Shown here piece by piece: positions 35,201 to 47,113 of a stretch of DNA of 64,000 nt. Position 1 is the stretch's first letter; each line of letters starts with the position of its first letter. The position numbers and the translations under genes are program-made. The notes beneath the pieces are model-generated. The model was not told where the DNA came from, did no database searches, and saw only the letters and a list, made by a program, of their open reading frames with translations. Location of the stretch: contig NC_081415.1 of assembly GCF_030272615.1 (NCBI RefSeq), positions 369,091,667 to 369,155,666 of the forward strand, given 5' to 3'. Source of the stretch: Cryptomeria japonica. Lineage: Eukaryota > Streptophyta > Pinopsida > Cupressales > Cupressaceae.

Positions 35201-36388
35201 AGGAAGATTTTCTTATTTAGAAATATGAACCTAAAGGCAATATCACTGTCTCTTCAATGTATGGTGTTCTTTCCCCCACCCCCTCTGAGAATCCTTTTTG
35301 GTCTAAATCATGGATTAAGGGTCTTATCCCTAAAATCAATTTTTTCTATTGGACAATCCTTCAAAATAAAATCTTGACCTTAGATAATCTTAAGGGTAGA
35401 AGGTTTTTCTTTCCCTAATAGATGTGCTTTATGTCTTGAGGAGGCAGAGTCTGTGGACCATTTGGCAATCCACCGTTCCTTCACTGTTTCAATTTGGGAA
35501 AGATTTCTTAAGAATTTTTGCATTGATTGGGCGTTTCCTAACACTATCAGTGAATTGTTTGATTCTTGGAGTTATCATTGGTCTAACCCCTTTTTGAGAT
35601 CTTTGTGGCGGCTATCTCTCCCTCACATTCTGTGGGGGATCTGGAAAGAAAGGAACAACTGTATCTTCAGGGACACTTCTCTCACCCAGGCTGTTGTTTT
35701 CTAGAAAATTCAAAGGGCTATTGCAGAGAACATTGGGATCATTGGGGATCCTTTCTACTCTACCAAACCCTTGGAAGCTCACATTTTCAGGTCCTGAAAT
35801 TTGAAGAGTACTGGTAGTACTAATCCCAAACTAAACAAGAGTCTTGAAGCCAGATGGAACACTCCCCCTCATGGTTGGCCCAAAATAAACTTTGATGGAG
35901 TTGCTAAAGGCAATCCTGGCCCTGCGGGATGTGGGGCAATTCTCAGAGATGAAAATGGTAGCTGTAAGGAAATGATTATTGTTCCTATAGGTTGCCAAAC
36001 TAACCACAAGGTGGAAGCTATGGATGCTCTCTAAGGTATTCTCCTAGCCAAAAGATGGAATTGCCCCTATCTATGGATTGAAGGGGATTTTAATAACATC
36101 ATCAAATGCCTAAAGAGAACCTCTAAGCCTTCATGGACTATCAATAACATAATAAAGGCTGCTAGAGATCTCATCAACACTTTTGAGAAATGCTTCATAT
36201 CTCACATTTATTGTGAAGCTAATGGTTTAGCTGACTGGGCAGCCAACATGGCGGTCAATCACAAAAATATGGTTACCAGGAAGGGGGAAGAGGGCCTCCT
36301 TGATGACATCAGATCGATCATATTTAAGGATCGATACAATAGTACCTCAAAGATCATAAATGGACAAAATAATGATGAAACAGATTAA
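32222..36388 (+). pseudogene. LINE ORF2: AP endonuclease, reverse transcriptase, RNase H
   Basis: About 1,388 codons, normal for plant L1 elements with RNase H. Endonuclease: SWNIRGLN (residues 5-12), QETK (about 36), MGDFN (about 138) and SDHYPI (about 223), so its catalytic residues are present apart from stops. RT: FRPISLC (about 510), LDLSKAYDWVDW (about 567), RGLRQGDP (about 625) and FVDDT (34241-34255). Zinc-finger-like RVT tail: CALCLEEAESVDHLAIH. RNase H: INFDGVAKGNPG, KVEAMDAL, IEGDFNNII and EANGLADWAAN, with Asp, Glu and Asp in place. Many stops (32624, 32688, 33001, 33850 and others) and frameshifts (after 33850, after 34178) inactivate it. The end overlaps the start of ORF3. Confidence 0.9.
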
Positions 36389-37634
36389 TAGGAGTGCTAC
36401 GAGTAATTATAATAATGTCAGTGCCATTTATTACAAGACACAAGCCACCTTTTCCCATGCTTTTTGGGTATATGTGGTAGTTTCAAGAAATTTCTTGCCT
36501 AAAGCTATTTGCAATTCTCGGCCTTCTGTTATGAAAAGTGAAAAAATAGGAGGAAATAGATGTCATTATGAACCCAACAACTGTAAGGAGTGGAAGCAAA
36601 AGGAGGTTGTTTGGAACATTTTTTAGAAGGGCAGGTTTTCAAAGTTTATGGAGAGGCTCCATGGGAGGGATGCCACAATTACTAAATTCTTCTACAAAAA
36701 CTGGAGAAAGGGTACTTTGAAGATGCGAGATCAAACAATCTCCATTGATGAAGACCTCATCGCTTAGGTCATGGGTCTCCGTAGGGAAGGAAGCAATTAC
36801 TACAGAGACAGAAAATTGAGCAAGGAGGCTATTGAGAAATATCCCAAAATGACAAAGGAGAAAAAGCACCTTGTTAAGCTAAGTAAAACTTACTATCCGC
36901 CTAGGGCATTTGTTAAGCCATGGAGAGAGGTTTTATTTGCTATTATGCACTATGTTACCTTGGATGGTAGATTCACAAAAGTGTATGGCTATCATTTTGT
37001 TTTGCTTAACCATTTCAGGTATGATGAAAAAGTTAATATCCCTTATTTTCTATTGTGCTCTATGAATGCTACCATTAAGGCCCATAAAGAGAACCCTAAG
37101 GGTGATATAGCCATGCATCAAGGTCTAATGGTGTTAATTTATGACCACCTAAAAGCCAACCAAATTGCCCGTCCTTAGCCCTCAATCTCTGAGTTTGAGG
37201 AGGAAGGGTCAGATTCTATTTTTTGTATGGGTGAGGAGTCTGAAAGTGACTCAATGAGTGAGTCAGAGGAGAGTCTGGATGACTGTGAAGCGAAATTAGT
37301 AAGAAAAGACAACAAGTGAGTACCAGGCCTTCCTCCTCGAAGGGAAAGAAAAAATCTAAAGAATTTTTTTTCAAATTCGTTCCTCCTCGGAGGAAGAGGT
37401 CTCTAAGGATTCTGAGAAGGATGAACCCCAATCTCCTCAGAAAAAGAAAACCAAAGCTTCTATTGAGACAAGGAACAAACATAAGAGATAGGAAGATAAT
37501 GTGATTGAGCTGGAGGAACAAGTGTAGAGAAATGATCTTGAAGTCGACCAGAATTTGGAGGTGACCACAGGGGAAGGTTTTGATCAGAGGATTGATGGCA
37601 AAGATGACAAAATCAATGGTGGTGACCCCCCCCC
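36360..37634 (+). pseudogene. LINE ORF3, N-terminal part: PMD-like domain and acidic/basic linker
   Basis: A third ORF not normal for plant L1 elements. ATG at 36360 lies 29 bases inside the end of ORF2, in another frame. Readable blocks: FMERLHGRDATITKFFYKNW, TISIDEDLIA, then after a stop VMGLRREGSNYYRDRKLSK, and PPRAFVKPWREVLFAIMHYV, DGRFTKVYGYHFVLLNHFRY. The D-E-D-L-I-A-x-VMGL-R-x-EG segment resembles the V-T-x-ED-V-x-x-LGLP-x-x-G core of plant mobile domains and ITKEAIKAVTGLP of element B ORF2. Then comes a Ser/Glu/Asp-rich stretch (EEGSDSIFCMGEESESDS) and a basic one. Frameshift near 37319. It is interrupted at 37634. Confidence 0.65.
37626..37634 (+). repeat. C-tract at the ORF3 insertion point
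   Basis: Nine C bases before the inserted block; five C bases follow it (41520-41524). Five C would be the target duplication, but a homopolymer cannot prove this. Confidence 0.5.
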
Positions 37635-40600
37635 TGTTGGGAGTATTTAAAACTGAGTCAAGTTTATAGGCCCATTTCAAAATTTTGCCCTGCATTTCCA
37701 AATGATTAAAATAAGTCAGTTTGAATGGCCTAGTTAGCAAGGGGATAAAATGGAGCCGGTTGATTTTCAGAGGGTAAGGCTCGGGATTCATGTCCCACAC
37801 CTTTCATTTGGCCTATGCAGTGATGTGCAACTTTCAGAATTCATTTTGGATAAGTTTATGAGGTACCCATTTCGAGGGGTGAGCTGAAAGTGCATTCTAG
37901 GCACAAGTGCAAATTTTATTGAGTAGCCTAATTTTAGCGATTACATCTTTTTCCCTGTTGATCATCATAAAAAAATTCAAAGTGGATTCAATTTTATGCA
38001 TAAATGTGAGTTAACATGCAAAATTTCAAGTCCTTATGAATCCGTTTGCTCAGTTTTCAAAGCTCAATCCATTTGTAGTTTGTGATGTTTGCACAAGTGT
38101 AAAAATGCCCTGGTGAGCGTCATGTTAGAATGTTTGTTCCAGGCTAATGTTGGTATAAATGGTGAGCTACGTTTCAAATTTCAAGGCTCTACCAATCCAT
38201 TTGATCGGTTTTCAAAAGAGCTCATTTTGCCATCAAATTCAGTTATCCGCACTTCCAGTGTTATATCAGTTAATGTAGCCGTTTTGGTGAGCGTACCGTT
38301 TGCATCCTGTCAGTCGGGTGATCGAACTGAGAATTCAAAGATTTAATATGTACTTAAAGGTACCTATGTTCCGAATTTGAGAGCCTACGGAGGTCGTTTG
38401 ATATTTTTGAGAAAGGCATCATGTGTTGCCAGAACATTGACTTCATTAGGTCTGCAGTGTCGACAAAGCCAGTTGGCCGTTTTCGGAAATTAATATCTCT
38501 TCGCTCGGGACTCGTCTTGAGAAACCATTTGGTAGATGTCATTCTTGTATATCAAAGTACACGCCTGTCAGATGGCGAGCTCCAGAAAGGTGTTTTGACA
38601 GGTTTGAAAATTACGTCTTCGCGATTAAATGTGAAAATTGTGGCGTAATTGCCTGAAGGTTGTAAAATTTGGATTAATGATCCGAAAATGATGCCGATCA
38701 TTTCCAGAGGTATGTTTGAGGTCAGTGAAGCATTCCAGAGGCCAGTTGCTTGAAAACAAAATTTTTTTTAGTCAGACTCACTTTAGGGCCCAACTTGGCT
38801 CATGCCTGCACATTAATTTTGTGCCAGAATGGTTTTCATTTCATGGAATTTCAACTTCTAGACATAATCGAGGAAGTGATTAATGCTATTGGCTTACTCA
38901 AGGTTGAATGTTCTACAGTGGTGTATTAGAGATTCCAAGTTTTTTTTAAAAAAAAACTTATGCAATGGCTGGCAAGAGCCAAATTCCACAACTTTGCCAA
39001 TTTCCCCCTTTGTTGTGCGTGGATTTTCAAGTGGTGTAGAGCATGTTGAAAAGGAAATAAAATCATACAAATGCAATAGCTAGCATCCTCCCATGCTCAT
39101 GTGGTGATGGAGAGGGGTCAGCAGAAGGTGTTGGGCATGAAGTTAAAGAAAGGGGCAGCAAACAAAATCCCCATTCTCCTTGCTGTACATGGTCTCCCCA
39201 TTCCCTCTTTGTTGTTGCTTGGCCCATTAGAGTTTGTAGACTGCAGTAGAAGCACCCAAACAAATGCATTTGAGACTGCCAGCATGTTGAAATGCAGCCC
39301 CCCTTTGCGTGACATGGGAAATGGTGGAAGAGGCATTTCAAAAGGTTTTCAACCAAATGCTTTTGGCAGCAGTCCTCCGTCTCCTACGTGGCTTTGACAA
39401 GTGGAGAAATGCCCCCTGCGTGGTGTTTGGGAGGAGAGACATCGAAGGCTTTGCAATCTCCTCTACTGTGTGGTTTTTGAGCAGCATTCAATTTTTTTTT
39501 ATTTCAAATGTAAAGTGTAGCAAACAAGTTTTCAAAACTCCAGATTGACATGGAATTGGCAAATGGAAATGCCAATGAAACCTCTAGCATCCTCCCTTGC
39601 AGTGTGGCGTGGTTGGAAAGACCATCGAACCTCATGCAAATGTCCAAAAACGCCATTAAAGTCTCAGAAATCTTCAAAATACACAGTCCCAGGCTTAATG
39701 TTTTAATCCCATATTGGCTGGGAAGTGTTATTTTTAAATATTTATAACCAAAGCTCCACGCATGTATAATGTCTAAGCCATAAAGGCTTTTGATAGATGG
39801 TGCCTATGGGTGCCCAAGGTGGGCCCATGCGCGAGCATGCTTCCCGAGGTGATAGAGGAGGTGAGTTGACAAAGACCAAGTGGACCCCATGCAAGCATGC
39901 TTCCCAAGGCAGACTGGCGAAATTTTGCAGAGGAAGGTAGGGTTAACGAGTGAGCAGGTTCGAGATAGATCAACGGTGCACGCTATTTCACGAAGGGAAG
40001 ATGCACACCGTTTAAACCAACGAAATAGCGAAAGTGAACGAGAGCCGTCCACGTGTCGTGATAGGTGGCAGTCCAGCAGGCGGGTCCCAGTGAGGTGGCA
40101 CATAGTTGGTGCACAGGTGGCAGTCTAGTGGCGATGACATGGCGGCCAAGTGGCAGTGACGAAGCAGATGACGTGGCGATGACGTGGCGGCCAAGTGGCA
40201 GTGACGAAGCAGATGACGTGGCGATGATAAGGTGTCATCCCAGGTGGCGTCCGGTCAACCCCATCGACCAATCGGAGGCCGCCACATGGCAAAAGCATCA
40301 GGACCAAATGGAGGCAAAAATCAAAATTAAAATGAATAAATGATATAGTTCTGACTATATTAAATTTCGAAATATTTAAATGACTGAGCACAAATGGGAA
40401 TTAATTCACCTAGGGTCTAAATTTTGGCCAAAATATAAAGTATTATATATCGCCGGAAAGCTCTCGGAGTGAGGAATCCAATTATGAGGTTAATTTTGAC
40501 AAATGTGAGATATTTTGGAAGAAATATCCATGGGAACAAAATTCAGTTAGAGGGGAGACACTTGACAATTTTCAGTTGTAGATTTGATTCTCTTCCCTCT

Positions 40601-41519
40601 CCTTCTTATTCCAAATTCTTCTCAGTTGTAGGGGTTCCAGTTTTTGAGAGATTTGCTCCAAGGGAGAAATCTGAAATTGTAGGTTCCAGTGATGGCATCC
40701 TTTTATCAATGCAAATGACAGTGTGTTCGTTTATGTTTTCAGTGTTGTCTTTACTGTAGGTTAAGTTTCAGTTTGCAGGTTCACACATATGCAAGGCATG
40801 TGTGAGTTTCCATGAAATTGTCTCCAAAATGTACTCAGATTCATATAATTTCATATTATCAAGGATAATTTGAGTTGTCTCTTTTAGATTCCTCTAAGAG
40901 TGCAATGTTGTCTTTTGGGTATTCTTCAAGGAAGGATTTAAATCCTAAAGCCCAACATTAATGATTTTGAATGCATATTGGATATCTACATATAAGTATG
41001 GTTTTGTGATAGAGCAGAGGATTGTATTAATGTAAGGCATTGATACATGAAAATTTAATGTTGAAAATAACTTGCATCTGAGATTTCTCATCCAGTTTTA
41101 TGCACGACTCTGTGACCTGAATAAGGCACTGATCTCTTGTAATATTGAAAGGTTGTCAGAACACCATTTAAAAATCCAAAATCAGAATATCTTTTATATT
41201 TTATGTTATGTGGAAGTGTCCCTCCATCTCATGATTCAAAATGTTGAGTTGCAAGTGTGGATCTAGCCCATCTATAGTTATCTCTTAGTTTTTGAACCTT
41301 TTGAGATCCATCTGCTTTTGATTGATGCAGTCTTGTGTGTAATAGGTCTGATTAAATGCATCAAAGGTATACCCGCCTAGGTTTTGCAGAGCCTGAAGAG
41401 TCGAAGGATTCATATCCTTGTCATGTTGTCCAAGCCCTGAGGTGTTTCATTGATTGAGATTGGCTATCTCATAGATAGATTTGCAGGTATACTTGGGTTA
41501 TCACTTTTGGTGAACAACA
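37635..41519 (+). repeat. 3.9-kb LTR-like block inserted in LINE ORF3 (possible giant solo LTR)
   Basis: A 3,885-base block with ends TGTTG...CAACA that separates the two halves of LINE ORF3. It has no protein-like ORF. It has degenerate repeats (37880-38760, phrases such as AAATTTCAAG...TTTTCAAA), a 45-base tandem repeat (40132-40235), TATA-like AAATATAAAG at about 40431 and a long downstream part. I call it a solo LTR, but no matching second LTR was found to prove it. Confidence 0.5.
40132..40235 (+). repeat. 45-bp GC-rich tandem repeat
   Basis: Two full units of 45 bases (GCGATGACATGGCGGCCAAG at the start of the first) followed by a short third copy. Units differ at one base. It lies upstream of the TATA-like box of the surrounding block and could be a promoter repeat. 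Confidence 0.85.
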
Positions 41520-41524
41520 CCCCC

Positions 41525-42160
41525 AAAAAGGAACAGGATAATTTTGGTGAGAAAACTCCCCCCTCAAATCCTCCCCCTGAGGGTTTGAAAGGTTTTGTGG
41601 ACACCATTGATTGGTTAATTAACAGTTACAAGAAAGTTGTGGAGGATAATAAGAAGCTTAACCACAAGGTTCAAATTCTGGAAACAATCAGTATTGGTGG
41701 AGGCAATTCTATGGAAGAATATGTTGAGGATTTGACTAAAACTGTTGCTAGAGCTGAAGAAATCAGAGATTCCTTCAACCTTAGGTTCGATCAAATTGAG
41801 AAGGATTCGACAGAGAGAAAAACTAATGATAATGTTATGGAGCAGAGAATGGCGGAAACTGATAACAAATTCAACAAAATTAAAAAGTGCCCCAAAAGTA
41901 TTGCTGAACAAAGTTTAAATATTTTGAAGGCTTTAGCTGACAATACCAAAATCCTCATCAGAAAAGTGGAGGATGAGAAGGATTCCTTGGAGCTTGAACC
42001 AGACATTGAAGGTACAGGGGAAGTGCAAGGACCCAGAACAAGAACCAGAGGCAAAAAGAAGGAAAAGAAGCCAAACAAGGATATGGAAGAACTCAAAGTT
42101 GCTGCGGCAAACTATGACCAACTGGTCAATAAGGTGGTAGACCTTCTTAAGTCCTTATAG
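41525..42160 (+). pseudogene. LINE ORF3, C-terminal part: coiled coil and basic tail
   Basis: The continuation of ORF3 after the 3.9-kb block. Pro-rich start (KTPPSNPPPEGLKGFVDTID), a long coiled coil (KKVVEDNKKLNHKVQILE, TKTVARAEEIRDSFNLRF), then PRTRTRGKKKEKKPNKD and the end LVNKVVDLLKSL at TAG 42158-42160. The frame is open from 41450, so the reading is secure. The homologous end in the LINE fragment at 28070-28618 shows the same arrangement. Joining to 37634 fits if the C-tract slipped by one base. Confidence 0.75.
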
Positions 42161-42348
42161 TTGTTTGTGTTTTCTTTGGTTGTTCCGCTTTGTTGCTCCT
42201 TTCTTTTGCTGTCCGTTCAATTTACTGGCCTTTTTGCCATTCATTTTGTAAGTTGTTTCTAGCAGGTCTGGATGCTTTTTGATGAACTATTTTATGCTCC
42301 TATGTTAAAGGTTTCAGGTCCTTAAAACCTGTTTTTCATATTAATCAA
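42161..42348 (+). other. LINE 3' UTR
   Basis: T-rich 3' UTR ending CCTTAAAACCTGTTTTTCA, TATTAATC. The same end is seen in the LINE fragment at 27892-28678. Confidence 0.75.
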
Positions 42349-43483
42349 AACACCAAGTAAGAAATCACCACATAAAGTATAAACCACATGACACAAGAGG
42401 TTATATGTGGAAAACCCAAAAGGGAAAAACCATGGTGGGAGTTAGTACCCACAAAGATCCACTATTTGTAGTATAAAGATCTGACCAGTTAAGGTCTACA
42501 ACACCCAGTTAGGGGCACACCCTGTTAGGAGTGTCTAAGCCCGGTTAAGAGCTATACAATAAGGCCATGAGGACCAACCTTGTTAGGAGCTACCAATGTT
42601 ATTGAGATTTGCAAACACAAGTTAATGTGTCATTTGGTTAGAGGATTTAATGATTAGACCTATTAGGATCCGACTGCACCTTGTTAGGAGTGACCTTGTG
42701 AGAGGATCTTCTTGCTACAACTATTAGGGAGACAACAAGTTCAAATGATCTTAGTATAACACCATCACTTTCTGATAAGATCTGCTTCAGAATAATACAA
42801 CATCACATATACTTCATCTTTGAACTCCTCTAATTACCACACTATCAGAAAGATGAAATTCGCTAATGATTTCTTACACATTCAAGCTCATACTCATATA
42901 TGCCTTCATACCTCACCACACATCTTAAAAATATCATTAGGTTGGCTAGAACCTTGGAACAATTCCCTAGGTTCAATGTACCTAGACAATCATGCATTGC
43001 ACGCCTTAGTTATGTCGGCCACTAACATAACAAAACAAATTTGGTATTGTTTTACTGATCTAAGTGATTTTCATCACTACAGGTTAAGTCCCTATCAGAA
43101 TAACTACTCTGTCAATCAAATCTCATTCACTTGATCGAATCACCACATGCAGTCACGAACATAACTTCATCAACTAGTCTTATTTTTTGCTACAAAACCA
43201 AATCAATCCATTCTTCATAAGTTTCCTGTACCGGTTGTCAAAATATTATTCTGTCTATCTTTTACTGGTTAAAGTCCTAATTACTGGTTCTGATAAAAAC
43301 TATCTTTGCTTATCGATTAAGCCTTGCCGGTTGAACAATAGGACTTAGATGACTGTAGAAATATAGTTGCCATCAATGAAAACATACAACATAGTCATCA
43401 TAAAACAATCTAATCAAACATGTATCGGTTGCATAAAGAAAACAAACAATTACTGGTTTAGATCAAATGATCAAATGCCAACA
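42349..43483 (-). repeat. 3' LTR of element C, proximal piece (with right LINE duplication)
   Basis: The 17-base duplication (42349-42365) followed by the rest of the LTR, ending (minus start) TGTTGGCATTTGATC at 43483 directly after the polypurine tract. It aligns to 50285-51408 of the 5' LTR. CCTGTTAGGAGTG-like motifs occur in series at 42490-42720. Confidence 0.9.
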
Positions 43484-43777
43484 TTCTCCCCATTTGGCAT
43501 TGATGGCAACACTTAGGAAAAAGTTTTTTCAACTATGTGTGCAATACAAAAATTGACTACATGACATGTACTCCCCCTTAACATTACATACAAAATTTTT
43601 ACTGACTCTTTAACTATTACTCCCCCTTTGACAACAATGCCAAATAAAGAAGTAAAATACATGAAAGATATATACATTGTACATCAAAATTTGTATTAGA
43701 GCATATATATAAATATAAGAGTGATAAAGTCTTTGCAAAGCAATTTAAAAAAAAATGTCATTGAAATAAAACTTCAA
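43484..43777 (-). promoter_or_regulatory. Polypurine tracts of element C
   Basis: Three tracts on the minus strand: GGGGAGAAT directly before the LTR (43484-43492), AAGGGGGAGTA (43569-43580) and AAAGGGGGAGTAA (43617-43630). This mirrors the repeated tracts of element A. Confidence 0.7.
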
Positions 43778-46700
43778 CTATTTTAGATCATTATCCCATG
43801 TCTCTAACTGTATGACGGTAATCTCAACATGTGTCTTTATCTGCCCTACTAATTTCTCCATTGCATCAACTGTACTCATCTCAGGTGTAGCCAAAATAGC
43901 CTCTGACTCCTTGTACGCTTGCTATAAAATTCCCATTTTATGAATCAGTTAGGTTTGGAGCTCCTTCAATGATCTAACTTGTTTGATCTACTCATGTTCA
44001 TACACCTCAAGTTTGTGATGAAGTTCTACAACTAATCTACCAAAATGAATAGCTGAGTCATTCAGTGGTCTAAATGTTTCACTCAAGATTTCAAGTTCTT
44101 TCTCAACATCTTCCCTTTTCTTCTTCAAATCAGCACAAAACAATGAGAATTTTGAAACAGTAGCCAAAATCTTTCCTCCGGTTTCCAGTCCATTCTTCAA
44201 CAAGTCCTTACTAACCATAAGTGCTACCTTACCTTTATCTATCTCAAACATTAGTTGTTCTATCATATTCTTCTTGTAGTCATTTTCAACTGATGTGTAT
44301 GCTACATCTTCTAAAGTCTTGAGTTGATCTCTAACATCGGTAACCAACTGTCCAAGTTTGTCAATGACTCAAAAAATTCAGTAGCAATCTCTGGTAGGAG
44401 ACTAGACAAAATATCAACTATTGTCCTTATTGTTTCTGCCTCTCTAAGTTGTTCCTTCATTCTCTTCTTTTGAGCTCTGGATTGCATTACTGTTGCAATC
44501 TCTATCAATTGAGAGGAACTCAGATTGTCCATATCAATAGGCCCTTTAATACTAACCGAGTCATCATCATCATCATCAATTATTTTCTTCTCCTTTGACT
44601 CCCTTTTCTCTTCCTTTTCTTTCTTTGTTTTCTCCTTCTCTGTCTTATCTTCTTTTTTCTTCTCTTCTTTAGTGGGGTCCTTGACCGATGGTGGTTGTGT
44701 TTCCACATTTTGTTCATTCATTGGTGCTTCCTCATCAGTATTTTCCTTTTGACTATCATCAATATTTACATTTACACTTACCAATGGAATTTGAGTATCA
44801 GTAGGCTATGCATTCACCAATGACTCATCATATCTCTTTTCTTTAGTTTTCTTCTCCACTTGTTCCTCTTGCTTCTCATGTTGCTCAAACATTTGAATGT
44901 CAACATCAAATACATTTATATTATCAACATTGTCTCTGGTGCTATCATTAGGAATGATCTTCGATTCAGTATTAATAGGATCATCTTGTATATACTTGTT
45001 ATCTGGTTCAAAATCTGTGATCTTAACACCTTTAGGAAGTTCTTCTACCTTGAACTTTTAAGAACTATCTTCCTCAACTTGTTCATCTTTTTCCTCTTCT
45101 TCATCCAGGATGAGACCTAAAGCCTTCTTGATCAAAGTCTCAGTCTCCTTCTGGACTGATTTGGTCTCTCCTATTAACATTCTTGTTAATCTCTTTTTGG
45201 ATATGAATGATGCTATTGCATTGATCTTCATTGCTTTGATCTCCTCTTTAGTTGCTTCCGATTGCAGGTGATTAAAGATATAATCAGTGAATTCTTTCTC
45301 TTGGCTAATGATAGTCTACCACCTCACATCAATAAGATTATACAAAGAGTTGGGTACCTGCCCTAGTAATTCAATGAGGGCTCTACTAAATTTATTCATA
45401 CTGAAGATGACTGCATCTTCAATTTCCTTTTGTTGATTTTAAGATAAATGCATAAACAATATGTTCAAACCTTTGTATATCCCATAATCCTTAATTATTT
45501 GGACCATTCTATTGAAAGAGTCTTCTAATGTAAATGGTTTCTTAGGTGGTTTTACCTTACCAGTTATCTTAGGCTTCTTAACAGTTGCTGTAAGTGCTCT
45601 TTTATCCTCATCTAATTTAGTAGCCTCTTCATCATTTCCTGGTTTGTGGGCTTGTTGCTTCTTCCTCTTTCTGGTTTGTACTGGCGCAATAGGTGGATAA
45701 ACAATTTTTTTCTTTCTCTAGAACTAAATTTTAGATGGTTTACCTCTTTGCGATTCAGTTGGTTTCTCTGAGATTTTTTCTTCCATCTTCTGTTCTGTTG
45801 CTTTGGCTTTTGCAACTCTAGTCTTATTGGTAGGTACAATAGATGCTTCACATTTCTCTACTGCATGCTTTGCTCTAGCTGTTTCTATCTGTTCTTTTAT
45901 AAATCCTTCCTACTTAGCGAATGCTTCTACCTCCTTCCTTATCTTCTTTGCAATCACTAGTCTCTGTAGCTCAGAGTGGACTTGTAGTGATTTTTCTTTG
46001 TATGTCCCAAATCTCTCTATGGTGGTATCCATTGGTTGCTCTACCAGATGATCAACATAAGCAATAAGTAGATCCTTGTCTACCTAATATCCCATAGGTA
46101 ATACCCATGTGGTTCTAGGGATAACTTCTTCCATCATACAAGTATCTGTATCCACCATGAAATAGATTGTTTTCTCATACCGATTAACTATTTCTGCTGG
46201 TATACGCTCTCTAGCATGCATTTTCTTTTGAAACTCCTTGAAGTAACCCCATTAAATATTATCAAACTTTTCCCTTCAACATCCTAATCTTGTTCTTCAT
46301 CTAGAGTAGTGTGGGTGTACCTTCAATCCATTGAACATCTCCACTACCAGGGAAATAGTTTTGAAAATAAAAGAATAAACCTAAAATCAATTGACCAAAT
46401 TTGAATCTCAACTTCTTGTCTTTCTTCACAACTTCTAGATTCACCATCAATTTACTTCTTAGTGCCTCAACCAAATCATAATCAACATTCTCTTTTACCA
46501 TTTGGTAGGTGATATGAATAACTATTGTCGATATGCTATTCATTATGCTTGAACCGTAAATCCTATACTTGATCACTATAGAGGCATATTTCATAGCTAG
46601 ATCATTGATTTTGTTTACTGTCATGGCACTACCATCCCATTTTGATCCTGTCAACTTCTCCACATCATTCTTGGGTACTAATTTGAGTAGGGGTACTTCA

Positions 46701-47113
46701 CTGGTTGAGCCAAATCTGGTTACTGCATGGATGACTTCCTTGGTTATTTTATGCAGTCGATCCAACCACATAAATTGATCATGAATCTGACTCAAAACAA
46801 ATTTGACTATCTCATTATCAAAATAATTAATGAAGTTGATTGCATGATGGAACCCTTTCTCGTCGACGTTCTTAAATTGTTCTTTCAGTATTCCCTATTT
46901 ATCACATAATGATTTATACTGGTCTTGAATAACTGATACACCCATGTCCTCCAGTTTGCAAAGATAAAATGATCTGACATCTTCAACATGAAAAACTCCA
47001 TATGGTACAATGGAAAGGGCACCGAAAGGGTCTGTTTCCTCTGATTTTAAAGGATGATGTTTGAACTCCAGTCGTGGCCTCTCAGTCACATCAACAAGAT
47101 GCAGAGTATCCAA
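43778..47113 (-). pseudogene. ORF2 of element C
   Basis: Homologue of ORF2 in A and B, about 1,100 codons with stops and shifts. N-terminal domain: MDTLHLVDVTERPRLEF, LSQIHDQFMWLD, LHKITKEVIHAVTRFG, KFGQLILGLFFYFQNYFPG. The middle is extremely Lys/Glu-rich (EEKKKEDKTEKEKTKKEKEE near 44670) with DDDDDS next to it. The C-terminal helical part (44347-43988, KLVEL-type heptads ending KLEVYEHE) continues in frame through stops to TAG at 43778. The methionine at 47113 is within the domain, so a true start may lie upstream. The N-terminal domain is the part best kept among the three copies. Confidence 0.7.

Larger units (their letters stand above)
30354..42348 (+). mobile_element. L1-type LINE with three ORFs, itself interrupted
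   Basis: A LINE inserted in the 3' LTR of element C with a 17-base duplication (one mismatch). It contains ORF1 (30409-32219), ORF2 (32222-36388, endonuclease-RT-RNase H), ORF3 (36360-37634 joined to 41525-42160) and a 3' UTR ending CCTTAAAACCTG then TATTAATC. A 3.9-kb block (37635-41519) sits in ORF3; without it the LINE is about 8.1 kb and looks full length. Numerous stops and shifts show it is inactive. Confidence 0.85.

Noticed and set aside
40065-40343. ORFs over the 45-bp tandem repeat
   Set aside because: The repeat is a multiple of three bases and therefore stays open in several frames on both strands; no sign of coding.
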